A DNA stretch of 64,000 nucleotides. Origin: Humulus lupulus (lineage: Eukaryota; Streptophyta; Magnoliopsida; Rosales; Cannabaceae). This document shows, in pieces, positions 46,652 to 59,348 of this stretch. Location of the stretch: the NCBI RefSeq assembly GCF_963169125.1, contig NC_084798.1, positions 98,597,970 through 98,661,969 of the forward strand. The letters run 5' to 3'. A program made the translations under genes and the position numbers. Each line of letters begins with the position of its first letter. The first letter of the stretch is position 1. The notes below the pieces were generated by a model. The model was not told where the DNA came from and ran no database searches. It saw nothing but the letters and a program-made list of their open reading frames with translations.

Positions 46652-47138
46652 GCGAGTGTTTCAGGTATCGATGTTAAGGAAAGTATGGGTCGAATACCAG
46701 GGATGTGTTGGGTTATGAAAATTTGGAATTGGATAAAGATTTGTCCTATGAGGAGAGACCAGTACAGATTCTAGATATAAAGGATAAATTCTTGAGGAAT
46801 AAGGCTATCACTTGGTAAAAGGGTTATGGAGGAATAACAAGGTAGAAAACGCGACTAGCGAGTGTTTCAGGTATCGATGTTAAGGAAAGTATGGGTCGAA
46901 TACCAGAGATGTGCTGAGTTATGAGAATTTAGAATTGGATAAAGATTTGTCCTATGAGGAGAGACCAATACAAGTTTTGGATATAAAGGATAAATTCTTG
47001 AGGAATAAGACTATTCACTTTGTGAAAGTGTTATGGAGGAATAACAAGGTAGAAAACGCGACTCAGAATTTTGAGTTAGATATGTGGGACCGGTATCCTG
47101 AGATGTTCAAGAAAATTTCGAGGGCGAAATTCCTGTAA
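46652..47138 (+). pseudogene. B chromodomain-like tail, partly duplicated in tandem
   Basis: A segment of about 206 bases starting GCGAGTGTTTCAG at 46652 is repeated starting at 46858. Both copies code for LSYEERPxQVLDIKDKFLR, the chromovirus tail. The second copy goes on in frame (46911-47138) with FVKVLWRNNKVENATQNFEL and MWDRYPEMFK. Copies differ at only a handful of bases. Confidence 0.9.
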
Positions 47139-47150
47139 GGAGGGGATAGT
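47137..47150 (+). promoter_or_regulatory. B polypurine tract
   Basis: AAGGAGGGGATAGT lies directly before TGTAACATCCC. Identical in core to the tract of G. Confidence 0.87.
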
Positions 47151-49369
47151 TGTAACATCCCAAAACTCCTAATAAGGTTTAGTAACTTGGTTAGTGTGCC
47201 GGGAGGGCATAATTGGAATTATGTGATTTTAATTGAGTATATATATGATTATGTGAATTATATGAGTTATATTTTTATATGACTTCCTATGCATGTTTAC
47301 GTGTATTATATGTGCTTAAAGAGTCTCTTTTGTTAAAAAGGGGCATTTTTCGTAATTTTGATCTATTGAGGGTATAATTTTAATTTTATATGTTATGTGC
47401 TTAAGACCACATTATTATGTGGATATATTTGCGTTATTCAGTATGAGTCGATCATTTTGAGCAAATTAGCGAAAAGGTCAAAAATGGGGTTAATACTTAG
47501 CTTGGGGTGAGCCTATGGGTATTTTGGTAATTCGGAAAATTACCGGGACTTATCGGTAAATGGAATTAATTGGGAGAAATATTTGGGTGTAGTGTATCAA
47601 TGGATTAAATTGGGAATTCGTAGTGAAATTTGAGGTTATCAGGAATTTTGGCAAAAGGCTAAAATGACCTTGGATTTGGTCAAAGGGCACTTGGGTGGCT
47701 ATGGGCAAATTGGTCATTTTGAATTTTGGACTAAGCTAAGTAATCAATGTGGTGAACACTCTAGGGGATTTGCGTATACCCTTGTCTCTATCCTCTTGAA
47801 GGGGTTTTGAAGAAAAGAAAAACTAAGTTTGGAATTTACTCTTGAGCTTGAGGATTTGGGAGGAGAAATTGATGGTCTGGGAGGTGAAGATTGTAGGTGA
47901 ACACTCCATCTTCTCCTTAGGGATTTCAAACTTGTGTAGTTGAGGTAAGGATTTCTCAACTCTTTTTGTGTTCTTCATGTTCTTGAGGAAATGTGTGGGT
48001 CTTGACTAAATTTCAGAATTCTGGGCTTCTAGAGTGTTTGTGTAGTTCTATTGGTGATGGAAACTACTTAAGTTATTGATTAAAAGCTTGTATTAGGTTC
48101 AAATTTTGAGTTTGGTTGTTGAATTTTTGAATTGGATAAAAGCTTGAGTTTCAAAATCTCAAAGTGGCGATTCTTGGCATTTTTGGGTCTCTGAATGTTC
48201 TGATGCGGTATTTGTGTTTTGTGGCATTTAGGTAACTTATATGTGGGTCAAAATTGCTTTAAAATCTGGTTAGAAACTTGGTTTGATGACTTTTGGAGGT
48301 CTTAGGTCAGTTATGGGTGGATTTAGGTCAGAGAAGTTGCAGAAAAAGAAACCGAGAATTTTGGGTTTGCGTTGTGGCACCCATGCGCTAGGAGTGGATG
48401 ACCTTGTGCAAAAACAGAGGATTTGAGGGTTCCTCTGTTGCTTCTGAGCACAGTAGCGCTATGAGGTGGTGCCCCTATGCAAGAAAACTGGCACGTGCAC
48501 CGTGCTTTGGGCATTGATCTAGACCTGTGAACACGGTTTTGACTGTGTACTATATATGATTGAACTATTCTATGTTTATCTGTAAATGTGGTTAATGCAT
48601 CTATTGTAGTGAACTTATTTGTGAAAGATTGGTGTAATCTATGTTTGGCCATCACGTTGAACGTGGCCCTAGTTGGCAAGCATGTGTAACGCATGCCATG
48701 AAGGCGAGTCCAGTTTAAGGGTGTAGTCCCCAATCGCCCGGCATGGACTGTAGGCTTGGTGTCGGAGTATGCACCTCACTCGGTTGGATCATTTGACAAG
48801 GCTGTTTTCTGGGTCGTGTAAATGATTCATGTGATTGAAATGAGTACACTCGTAAACTGTGAAACATGCTTACAATTTATATGATTGGAAGCTGCACTTT
48901 GTATATGTGAAGCATGTGTTTATTGCTTATAAATAATTGGATTATCATATTGCCATGTGGGATTTTCTTGTTGGACCTTAGCTCATGGGTGCTCTATGGT
49001 GTAGGTAAAGACAAGCTAGAGTTGGACCAGCCATGAGTTTGAGGGCTTAGGAGCAGTGCGTACATATTCGGTTGCTTGGCCACCATGATCAAGTTTTTTG
49101 AGGAACTTAGAAAAATTAGTTTGGTTTTGTTGCTTAGGTCGACTATTTTTGTAATGTTTAATAAAACTATTCTTTTGTTTATAAACTTTTGGGATCCCGT
49201 GTATATATTCGAACCTTTTAATGAGAAGTTTAATTTTATCAACCAAAATTTTTAGAACCAAAACCATAGTTAAATTTTAATTACACTTTTGAATCCAAAT
49301 GTCTGGCTTGTCGAGTTGAGCACTATTTTAAACACACGGTGTAACAATACTTGTTAGTAGGGTGTTACA
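47151..49369 (+). repeat. B LTR with PPT before and PBS after it
   Basis: It starts TGTAACATCCC and ends AGGGTGTTACA, 2219 bp. It has the conserved TTTTCTTGTTGGACC and GCTCATGGGTGCT block (48962 on). Being flanked by a PPT on the left and a PBS with leader on the right, it served as 3' LTR to B and as 5' LTR to a further copy now reduced to its leader. Confidence 0.92.
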
Positions 49370-49455
49370 ACTTGGTATTAGAGCTGTCAAGGCTTATGGT
49401 TCTTGAAGATTGACCGAACATGTATGCTCACTGCTAAAGACAAGCTCGACTCACG
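49370..49455 (+). promoter_or_regulatory. PBS and short gypsy leader
   Basis: TGGTATTAGAGCT at 49373-49385 is the initiator Met tRNA type site with one change. GACAAGCTCGACTCACGATTTGG follows as in chromovirus leaders. The join to copia D lies somewhere between about 49455 and 49510. Confidence 0.8.
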
Positions 49456-51773
49456 ATTTGGTATGTAATGTTTTTGAATATGTGTTTAATGATGTAATTG
49501 AAGTATATGCCTTATATGATTCACAAGACACTATATACTCGAGTTGCATGGTTGAATCTGCTATACTAGATTGTTTAATACTTCTCCGGACTATAGCTTT
49601 GCCACCAAGAGTGAACACTGAACCAGATGTCGACTTATGACTCTCTTTGTTTGATTGGAAACCAGAATCAGTGTATCTAGTAGGGTTTAGCTCACCCCAT
49701 GAATATACAAGCATATAATCTCTCATCCTCCTAAGATACTTGAGAATGTGCTTTACTATAATCTAGTGTTCCAAACTAGGATTTGATTGATAACGACTTA
49801 CAATCCCTACTTCATAACATATGTCAAACCTAGTACACAACATAACATGCATTAGAATCCCAACTGATGAAGCATAGGGATACTTTCTCTTTTCCTCTTC
49901 CTCTTGAGATGTCTTTGGACATTGCACTTTGGAAATAGTAATTCCATGTCTGGTCGGTAACTAACCTTTCTTGGAATTCTCCATAGAGAACCTCTCAAGT
50001 ATCTTATCTATATAATTAGCAAGAGAAAGTGCCAAGAGTTTGTTCTTCCTATCCCTTAGGATTTGGATTCCAAGAACATAGCTCGCTTCGTCCAAATCTT
50101 TCATTTGGAACTTTTTAGCTAACCACTTCTTCACATTTGATAGTGCCTTTACATCATTACCAATGAGTAGAATGCCATCCACGTAAAGAATTAAGAAAAC
50201 CACCACTTTACCTTTGACATATTTTTACACACATGCTTCGTCTACATTCTTTTCGAAGCCGTAGGTTTTAATTGTCTCATCAAAGGTGATATTCCATGAT
50301 CTAGATGCTTGCTTTAATCCATCAATGGATTTCAGCAACTTACACACCTTATGGATTTCCCCATTCTTAATGAATCCTTTTGGTTGTATCATATAGATAC
50401 TTTCATCAAGATAGCCATTCAGAAAAGTTGTTTTGTTGTCCATTTGCCTCATAGTCATAGTTGGCAGCTATGGATAAGAGGATGCGAATTGATTTTAGCA
50501 TAGCCACATGAGAAAATATTTCTTCATAATCACACCCTCTCTTTGAGTGTATCCTTTGGCTATTATCCTTGCCTTGAAAGTCTCTACATTCCCATCTACA
50601 CCTACTTTCTTCTTGAAGATCCAGTTGCACCCAATGGGCTTAACATCTTCAGGTGGGTCTAAAAGTTCCCAAAAAGAATTGGAATACATCGATTCTATTT
50701 CTTGGTTCATGTCTTCTTTCCATTTCTCCTTTTCAGGAACATCCATTTCATCTTTGAAGGTTGATGGATTGCCTTTCTGTATAAAAAATAAGGACATGTG
50801 CCTCATGTTCATAGCGAACAAGTTGTCTTACAATCCTGCCACTACGACATTGCTCTAGGGTTTCCTTTTAAGGAATAATGGTTTCCTCGGTTTACCGTTT
50901 ATCATTTAATGATGATGATAAAGGGGATGAAATCATATCAGTTGTGAGTTTCTCCAAAACTACCTTGCTTCGAGATTTATAGTTATTCATATAGTCATGT
51001 TTAAGGAAGGTCGCATTAGTTGAAACAAATACCTTTTGGTCCTTGGGACTACAGAAATAATAGCCTCTTGTTTCTGGAGCATAGCCCAGGAAAATGCACA
51101 CTTTACACCTTGAATAAAGTTTCCCTTAATTAGGTCTAAGAACATGAGCAGGACAACCCCAAATGCGGAAATAGGGAAAACTAGGTTTGTTACCATTCCA
51201 CAATTCCACTAGTGTTTTGCTTATAGTCTTAGATGTGACTACATTCAAAATGTAAATCACCATTTGAAGTGCATATCCCTATAATGAGAGAGGAAGTGAA
51301 GAGTAGCTTAACATAGACCTGACTGTGTCCAACAAGGTCCTGTTTCTTCTTTCTGAAACACCAATTTGCTGTGGTGTTCTATGTGCTGTGAGTTGGGATA
51401 GAATACCATGCTCTAGCATGAAATCTTTGAATTCTAAATCCAATTACTAACCACCTCGATCTGATCAATGTTTTTTAAGAGTCTCACCTAAATGCTTCTC
51501 AGCCTCAACTTTGAAGTCTTGAAACTAACCAAAGGTTTCACACTTCCTAAGCATTAGGTAAGTATGACCATTTCTTGAAAAATCGTCAATAAAGGTGGCG
51601 AATTACTCATATCCACCTCTAGCTTGTACGTTGATTGGACTACATACATCACTATGTACAAGCTCTAAAGGTTTCTTTAGCTCTATTGTTTTTCGCTGAG
51701 AAAGGACGTTTGGTCATTTTGCCTTCTAGACAAGACTCACAAACTGGAAGAGTTCCAACTCTTAGTTCTCTCT
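49456..51773 (-). pseudogene. D: copia pol fragment (integrase to RNase H)
   Basis: From 51773 on the minus strand: RELRVGTLPVCESCLEGK (integrase zinc part), much broken core, CIFLGYAPETRGYYF and KVFVSTNATFL (50892-51101). RT parts follow: IESMYSNSFWELLDPP, IGCNWIFKKK, GLKQASRSWN and VVFLILYVDGILLIGN, with YVDD changed to YVDG. RNase H SIADSTMQLEY is the last clear motif, at about 49550. The 5' part is cut by the C insertion at 51774, and no LTR is found. It resembles E's family. Confidence 0.88.
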
Positions 51774-54023
51774 GTTGAGAATAATGCCCTTAAAGCAATT
51801 GTAGTTGAAAAATATTTTAAATGAAATAAATAATTGAATTGAATTATTATATATATATAGACTATGTCCGACATTATATTAATAATATTAAGTAAATATC
51901 AGAAAATTTGTAAAGTTTATCTGTGTGGTCTTAATCTCATATTGGTATGAGATGATCGAGATTAAGATAATAAACTTAAAATAGTTCGTAGTAAAATAAA
52001 GTTATTAAATCTTTAGATTAATTACTGTTAGTACGGTTCGCTAGTATTATGAATACAATTGACGTAAATCCGGGTCACTAGTGTAGTAGGACACTTTAGT
52101 GAAGGTACTTTATATATAGTGATATATAGAACTGGAGTAGATGTGATTTGTTAACACTTGTTTAAACACAGTTTCGTAGTATTAATCAAACATATCAAAC
52201 GATGATCATATACACGATGATCTTAATCCTGAGGTTGCTATGAAATCTTATATATGTCATATGATCCTTTGATTCATGCGTTAAGGTTTGTTAGAATGGT
52301 TAGGCTAAGAGCAATTGTTTTGGGGACTCAATAATGTATAAGGCTGGGGATGTAGTTTAGCAGATGTGGAATCTATACCTTCTTATAGATTGAAAAATGG
52401 TTCTCTATTGGGTTGACTTTTGGAACTGAAAAGGTTATGAACACTCATGTCGCAAACTTGTTGTGAGACAACCTTCACTAGTAAAGTCAATGGTACTCTA
52501 GGAACAAGATATAGCTAAAAGGGTAAAACAATAATTTTATTCCCTTTTAATTATGAACCATTAATAGATGATTAATATTGTATGTAATGATTATATCAAT
52601 GGACACTTTATTCTTTAACAAAGTGCTCAGTAAATATATGTTTATAATTATCAAGTGTTCAGTCTCATATTTATAGTGGAGTATTCATGAGATTAATAAA
52701 TATGATTATTTAATCAAAGAGCTTTGATTAATAATCTAATATATATTGGAGCTTGATATTATAGGTCCATAGGTCACCGGGGTGGCTCTATCAACACCAT
52801 ATCAAGGTAAGAGTTGATACAAGGGTATAACTATAATTTGAGAATTTGAGAAGAATTTTATTCTTTGGGTCAAGTACACAATTATATGATAATTGAGGTT
52901 AAATATTTAATTTGGAATTAATTATTAATTTTTGAAAATATATTTATTAATTTAAATATATAATTTTCAAAATTCACATATATATATAAATAAATAAATA
53001 AAATTTTGAAATTAACTATTTTATTTGAGTGGGAGAAAATAAAATTGGTAAGTCTAAAATAGTTTTTGATTTATTGATTTTTAAAAGATGACGATAATGA
53101 TGATCATCAATTTGAATTTTGAATTTTGAAATTAAAATTAAAATTTTAAAATATGGTTGTCATATTTTTTTTTTGATCAAGAAGAAATGAACTTCATGCG
53201 TGTACCAATATCAGTGTTGGTTAAATAAATATTAATACCTTATTTTGTGGATGATGTATTTTAGTTAAATAAATAAATAAAAGAAAACTACAATATCCCT
53301 GAAAAGAGAATAACAGTTCACGCATGGCACAGTGACTGTGCCATGCATGTACCAACTGCACTGGTATAGTATCAGTGTTGTTTTTATTCTATTTATTTAT
53401 TTAATTAATAATTTGAAAATATTTTTTTCAAATTTGGTAAGTTAGATATTTACCTAAATCAATTCCTATCATCATTATGATAGTATTATTATATTACTGT
53501 TATTATTAGGAATAATAAGGTTATAGAATTATCTCTATATATATATGATATAGAATAATAAGAAGAAAAACAACAACATTATACAAATCAGAATAGTTCT
53601 CAGAATTTTTGTCCACCAAAAAGTATTTCTTCTTCTTCTTTATCCTAGCCATTCTTATACCATAATCCAAGTTCTCATGTGTTGAGAAATACTTGTGATT
53701 CCTAAAATACAAACTCATGTTCTCTATGTGCCCACACACATCTTGAGGTGTAGAGAACACTCTATAAGATCGTGGTTTGAGTACTCAAAGCATTGGATAT
53801 GGAGATCGATAAATATATGAAAAGACTCAAGGACACTTGATAGGCTTCAAGAGGTAATTGTTCATGTTGAATATTTATGTGTTTATATGTTATATATAAA
53901 TATATCGTATATTTATATATATTGCATGATTAATAATATTTTATGTTAATGTTTTCGTCTGGTTTTTTTCTTGTTCATATAAACTGTTTATATGAATAAT
54001 GAAAATTTTATTGTTGTACCCAA
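51774..54023 (+). repeat. C 5' LTR
   Basis: It starts TGTTGAGAATAATGCCC. The end is put at 54023 because a weak PBS-like TGGGCCCACCACGCC follows, and because a GAGGTAATTGTTCAT segment is at the place it has in S3. It is AT-rich, with CACGCATGGCACAGTG inverted-repeat motifs near 53320-53370 and a GATATAGAATAATAAGAAG stretch near 53550. Aligned with 59349-60900 and 63366-63514. Confidence 0.85.
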
Positions 54024-56099
54024 TGGGCCCACCACGCCTATTCCTTTGCATGCTCTAAATCTTTTTCCAAAAATTCGTACCAAAGTAGGTCATTAATCTA
54101 TGCATATTATTAATTGATGTGTGGGATTATGTGCATTTTTATATTATATGTGATATATGTTTGAATGGATGGATGTTTATTTTCATGATGACAGATTCTT
54201 AAGGGTTGTTTAAAATGGTGCTTTTGGGTTTAGGAATTGTTCTAAAAATTTCTAGATGAAATATGTAAGTCATTTTGGGGCATAGGAATTTTGTAATTTT
54301 TTCTTTAAAAATTATGGCTAAAAATTTTGTTGTGGCTCGAGCCCCAAGCCCAAGCCCGAGCCCGAGCCCGAGACGAGCCCCGGGCCATGCACATACCTGC
54401 GCGCCTACCTGCTGCTAGCCTGCGCCCGCGCACCCTTGCGCTCAGGCACCGCACCCCTGCACCCAGGCACCGCGCCCCTGCTGTGCTCAGTCGTGCACCG
54501 AGCGCGGCCCTGCCGTGCTCAATCGCTCCTCCATCGCCGAACCACCCTTTAGCTGCCGCACCTAGATGGTACACACCTAGGGTTTGTATTTTACAAACCC
54601 TAATGTGTTGTTACCATAATAATTTTAATTATTCATTTAATTAAAAATCAGAAATTGAATTAAAATGGTTTTAATTTGGAAATTTCTTTGATTGAAATAG
54701 TATTTATTATTTTCCTTAATTAAAAATGTTTTAATTGTTATCTTCAATAATTAAAATTGTTTTAATTAAAATATCCAAAATTAAAATTATCTTGAATTTT
54801 AATTTATTAAAATTAAATTGTTTAATTTTATTTTTGAATTAAATTATCCAAATTCAAATTGGGCCTTAGAAACTTTTGGGTGTTAAAACCCAAAGTTTAA
54901 TTATTTAAAAGTTTGTTTAAAATAATTAAAAGTTGTATAATTCAAAATGGAGATGGAAAAATGTGGCATTGGCTTAACAAGACTACATCTCAAGGTCCAA
55001 GATCAAAGTGCTCTTCATCAGGCCTTAGTTAGTCTAGGTTACATTTTCATGTATTTTTTGCAAGTGTTGTAATTTTTCTAGAAATACCCAAAAGTTGTCA
55101 TACCTGCTTTTATTTACTTATTATAAATGTTTGAATGTGATTAAAATGTTTAATATTTTGTCATGCATTATAACATGCCATTCATATACCCACACAGTAT
55201 GCAATTAGCATGCATTGTATTCGTGTAGAAACATGTTAATAGGAATGTCCTATATTTTGTTATATGTTTATATGTGATAATTCATATAATAATAAATTTA
55301 GTCTTAATTAGTTAAGATGGTAAATCAAAATTAAAGTTGTTTAATTTGTTGTTTTAATGAAAAATGTTTTATTAAAATAAAAATGATATTCTCATAATTA
55401 AAGCAAAATTAGAATTAGAATTAATGACACAATTTGTTTTCCTTAATTGGATTAGTAATTACTAGAGTATCATTTGGTAAAAATAATTAAATTTATTTTT
55501 TACAACTAAATTAAAAAAATATTGATTTTTTGACAAACACGCTTTTCCAAAATAGTGAGTGGCAGAGGGAGTTGTGACATTAAGTCCCATGGTCTCCATT
55601 ATTGGTTGAACACTGAGAGGCATATGAAGGACCTCGTGTCGCCTCTGCTTACAGCCTCCCTAAGGAAAGGCTTCTGAATATGTTTATTTTATCTCAAGGT
55701 TGACTTCTCTTATGAGAATATAATTAGTGATGTATTTCAAGTTTGACTGACCCTAAGGCACACTTTTGAGTTAAGTCATTGATTGAAAATAGCTGGTTAC
55801 ACTCACTAGTGCATCTTGACCAAACTAGCGGTAGATCATGAGTCAAAAGAGAAAAAGACGTTTTCAAGTTTTCACTTATGAAATTGAGATTTGTCTCAAA
55901 ATTAATTTGGAGTTAGTCTAACCTACCCCAAGGCGGTCCATTAATTTTTAAATTAATTTATCGTGGATTAGTATATATTTTTATGTGTTTTTATATGTTG
56001 CATTCATGCATCATATTTACTTTTTCAAATAAAATATGATATTTATTATATATTTTTATTCATTATATTTTATTTATTTATTTCCAGCAACAATTTTTA
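54024..56099 (+). other. C leader with GC-rich island
   Basis: About 2.1 kb lie between LTR and gag. At 54338-54565 there is a GC-rich island beginning with a (GCCCGA)-like hexamer run (CCAAGCCCAAGCCCGAGCCC). It allows long frames on both strands but resembles no protein. The remainder is AT-rich. I see no gene. Confidence 0.7.
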
Positions 56100-56480
56100 A
56101 TTCTCTTAATCTTGATCATGTACTTGAAAACATGGAAAATCAAACATACCTCATTAAAAAACTCTTGGAAATGATTCCATTTAGTCTTAACCACATAAGA
56201 AGATGGTACGAAGGGATTCACATTGTCTTCAGAACACAAAACTTGTATGGAGCGATCTATGATCTACCACCACCAGAAGTTCCAAGCTTTTCATCCAGCT
56301 TTGATGAACATGAAGAATATGGTAAATGCATGAGATAGAATAACCTGGCACGTCAATGCATGTTATCGACCATGCATGGCGACATTAAAGAAAGATATAT
56401 GGTTATTGAAAATGCATACGAGATGTGGGCCATGATAAAGGATGATGCTATAGCACATGCTCAATTTTTGAAATACGGGG
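56100..56480 (+). pseudogene. C gag remnant
   Basis: One frame with a single stop at 56336-56338 reads PSFSSSFDEHEEYGKCMR, then NLARQCMLSTMHGDIKERYM and IENAYEMWAMIKD. This corresponds to the copia gag segment around LARCYMLASM and the following YDILLHLRE-like helix. N- and C-terminal parts and the zinc knuckle are not recognisable. Confidence 0.7.
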
Positions 56481-58229
56481 TAAATTCGATTTACTCAAAA
56501 ACTCTTCTTTAATATTTTTGAATGGTTGATTCAAAATTATGCCACTAATATTATTTTTCATATGTTCTTGTTTTCAGGGATGCATAAATCTTTTGAGAAA
56601 AAGAGTAGTTGCATTGAAACCAAAGTGAAGAAGAAATGATGAAGACAATTGAATAAAGAAAAGATTAGTTTAGAAATTTATTTTGTTTTGTTTAAAACAA
56701 TTTAATTTTTTTGTCATTTTGAAATAGTTGATTTTCATCATGAAAGAAAATAATAACTTCTTTCTTTAAAGTAGTTCTAGAATTCTTTCTAGAAACTATG
56801 TTTTTAGATTCCTTTATTTGATGAATGAACAAGTTTAGTATTTCTTTTGAATAATAAATTCAGTTGTTATTTTTGAAATACACTTATTTCACCTATTTCA
56901 TCAACGAGTATAAATTATTTATTATTTCATCAATGAATTATTTATTATTGTGCAAATCATAGATATAATAAGACATCTTATTCCAACCACAAATTAAGTG
57001 AAACATATATGTGAATTATTTTTTAGATTGATTTGTAATTAATTAGACACATAAAACAAATAAAATACAATATTTTATTGCAACCATTCAATGGCTCTCT
57101 CCCTGTTTGTATAGTTTTTTAATTAATGTTAACCAAAAGACCTTTCTCTAATAAAGACTCAAAAATCATATAATCGTTTAGCTAATACATAGAGATGTAT
57201 GTTGAACCTTTTAATGTTCAAAGCTAAAGGAAATAATAAATAAGTAAGTCGATATTGATTGACATTTATTTTAGATATGTTTAACTTTGATTGAATGCAA
57301 ATAAAATTTCTATAAATTTTCATGAAACATTCAAAGTAAAGTCACTTAGAGACTTGTTTGATCTAATCAAAAGGAAGTCTAAACTCGAATTTGGAATTCA
57401 AGTAATTTGCATGTGAAATTGGAATTCAAACCCAACTCACATACAACTAGAATACTAAGCAAAATTAGTATTTTGGAAATTGAATACAATCATATTAGAT
57501 AAGATTATATTCATGATTAGTAATCTTTATCGTCTTTATTATTTCTATAATTTTAACACTTGTTATACTCTGTACATGTTTGATTGTACAACATGAAAGA
57601 CTTAAAAGTTGGGATTCACAAGTGGTTATGTGAATAAATTGAAATTTTTCCATGAAGTCATTTAGTGAAACCGATTAATAATCATAAAAGATTACAAAAG
57701 AGTTCGTATCTCTTTAAATGCTACTTTAATGAAGCATGATTATTATAATCACTTTTTTTTCTAGTTAAGTTGTACTAGAAATAATGACTGCAAGTCAAGT
57801 AAGTAAGATACTGATAATTAACAATGATAAAACAAAAGAATATCACAAATTCTGTAAAGCATTATTGTGGGGGGAGCGTTAGTTAGTAACTACTACATTA
57901 CAAATGTAAAGATAGTTAAATTGTGTTTAACACAATCTAACTATAATTCATTCACATACTAGTATATGAAATGAAAAAGTTTTTACGGAAAACAATGCTT
58001 GAAACACCGTGAATCTAGAAATAGAATTTGGAATTCTATGACATCTGGATTCTTGAACATCCAACTAAAGTTCATGGAACTTCAGTTTGAAACAGGATAT
58101 TCAAGATGAAGAGGAGAATAGTGGAAAGTACAAACTTTTCAAAGTTATGTCAATAGCCTAAGGCTATGAACAGAAAGAAGAATTTATTACCAGAATAAAT
58201 ATTTTCTATTGTAACCAAACTTAAATATG
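56481..58229 (+). other. C internal region, unrecognisable
   Basis: By position this 1.75-kb AT-rich stretch should hold protease and integrase. I find no motif of either on any frame and no long ORF. It may be strongly mutated coding sequence or have lost it. Confidence 0.5.
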
Positions 58230-59328
58230 TTTACATACTGTTATCCACTACTTTATGCATGGATTATGAGATTAATGTAAATGGATGTCTAAGTAGTCTT
58301 TACTGAATGACTGGCATGACAAATCATTTGAAGATCTCGACTAGCAAGATTCTGTTGTGATTCTTATTCTTAATATTGACAACGTTATAATCATTGGGAA
58401 TGATGTAGAGAAATTGTCAATAACAAAATGGTTAGCTGAACATTTCTAAATATTAGATTTAGAAAATCCAAGAATGCTCTATACATTCAAGTCTATAGAG
58501 ATTGAAAGAACAATCCTCAGGCACTGTCTCAAGCGACTTATATAGATAAGAAGCTTAAATACTTTAGTTTACAAAAATTCAAGAAATGCTTTTTGCCTTC
58601 CCGGCCAGGAGGATGTATAATCAAAATAATAAATGTCAATTTATTCTTTTACTAGAAAACAAGGACATGAGACAATTATTCCTATAGCTTAGTGATAGAC
58701 TATTTAATGTATCGAATGTTCCGTTTTGACATTTGTTAAACGGTGGGAATAGTCAGCAGTTGTCAATCCAATGATGGATTGAGTCACTAAATAGTTATAA
58801 GGACTTAATTTTGAGTATCTTGAATATAATAAAGATTGTATGTACGTGCATTTAGGCAAAGAACTAAAATCCCAAAGGATGATCCGATTTTAAATCTTCA
58901 AAGATTGATATCAGAATCAGATTCCATAACTATGGAGGAGACACATTAATCTAGAAATGTATTAGACATTTCAGATTTGTTCGTTTCACCAGAAAAGATG
59001 AAATATAACAGTTACGAGCAGTTAAATAGGATATTTGAGTTAGTTGATTTCTTTGTCATTCTGGAAAGGGTTTCAGACTAGAATAAACAACTAGTATCTC
59101 ATTGCGAAAGCAATGGAGATACAACTATTCTAGAAGAACTAGAAATCATGAGAGGGTAAAGCACATGAAATGAAGTATCATTTAATTCAAGACAATTTTA
59201 CATAATTGATGTAATGATCTTGAAGATAACTTCCAAACAATTTCTTACAAAACTGTTACGAAGACTTTGTTAAACAATTTCAATCAGAAGAATGTGATTG
59301 ACATATTGAAAGAGATGCCTCAAATTTG
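58230..59328 (+). pseudogene. C reverse transcriptase and RNase H remnant
   Basis: DSVVILILNIDNVIIIGNDV matches the RT strand LYVDDILLIGNDV, with the Asp pair reading DN. Further on KWLAEHF, LMYRMFRFDIC (for LMYAMLCTRPDIC), and near 59160 HEMKYHLIQD (for HIERKYHLIRE) and DILKEM mark the RNase H end. Stops and frame changes are dense, so the copy is old. Confidence 0.75.
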
Positions 59329-59348
59329 CTTTAGGGCAAGTGGGAGAT
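59329..59348 (+). promoter_or_regulatory. C polypurine tract
   Basis: GGGCAAGTGGGAGAT ends directly before TGTTGGGAATAATTCCC. It is the usual copia plus-strand primer. Confidence 0.87.

Larger units (their letters stand above)
44266..49455 (+). mobile_element. B: Tekay-like chromovirus, 5' part lost
   Basis: It contains RT (from the middle), RNase H, integrase, chromodomain, PPT, LTR, then a PBS and a short leader. The 5' half of the element is gone, probably lost with A's left end. Coding is much more degraded than in A. Confidence 0.82.

Noticed and set aside
54305..54644. Ala/Arg/Pro-rich ORFs on both strands
   Set aside because: They are the result of a GC-rich, stop-poor island in a copia leader with no family resemblance.
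56036..56338. Hydrophobic N-terminus resembling a membrane segment
   Set aside because: The first 20 codons precede the gag homology and lie in AT-rich leader. The true start is probably later, near LDHVLENMENQ.
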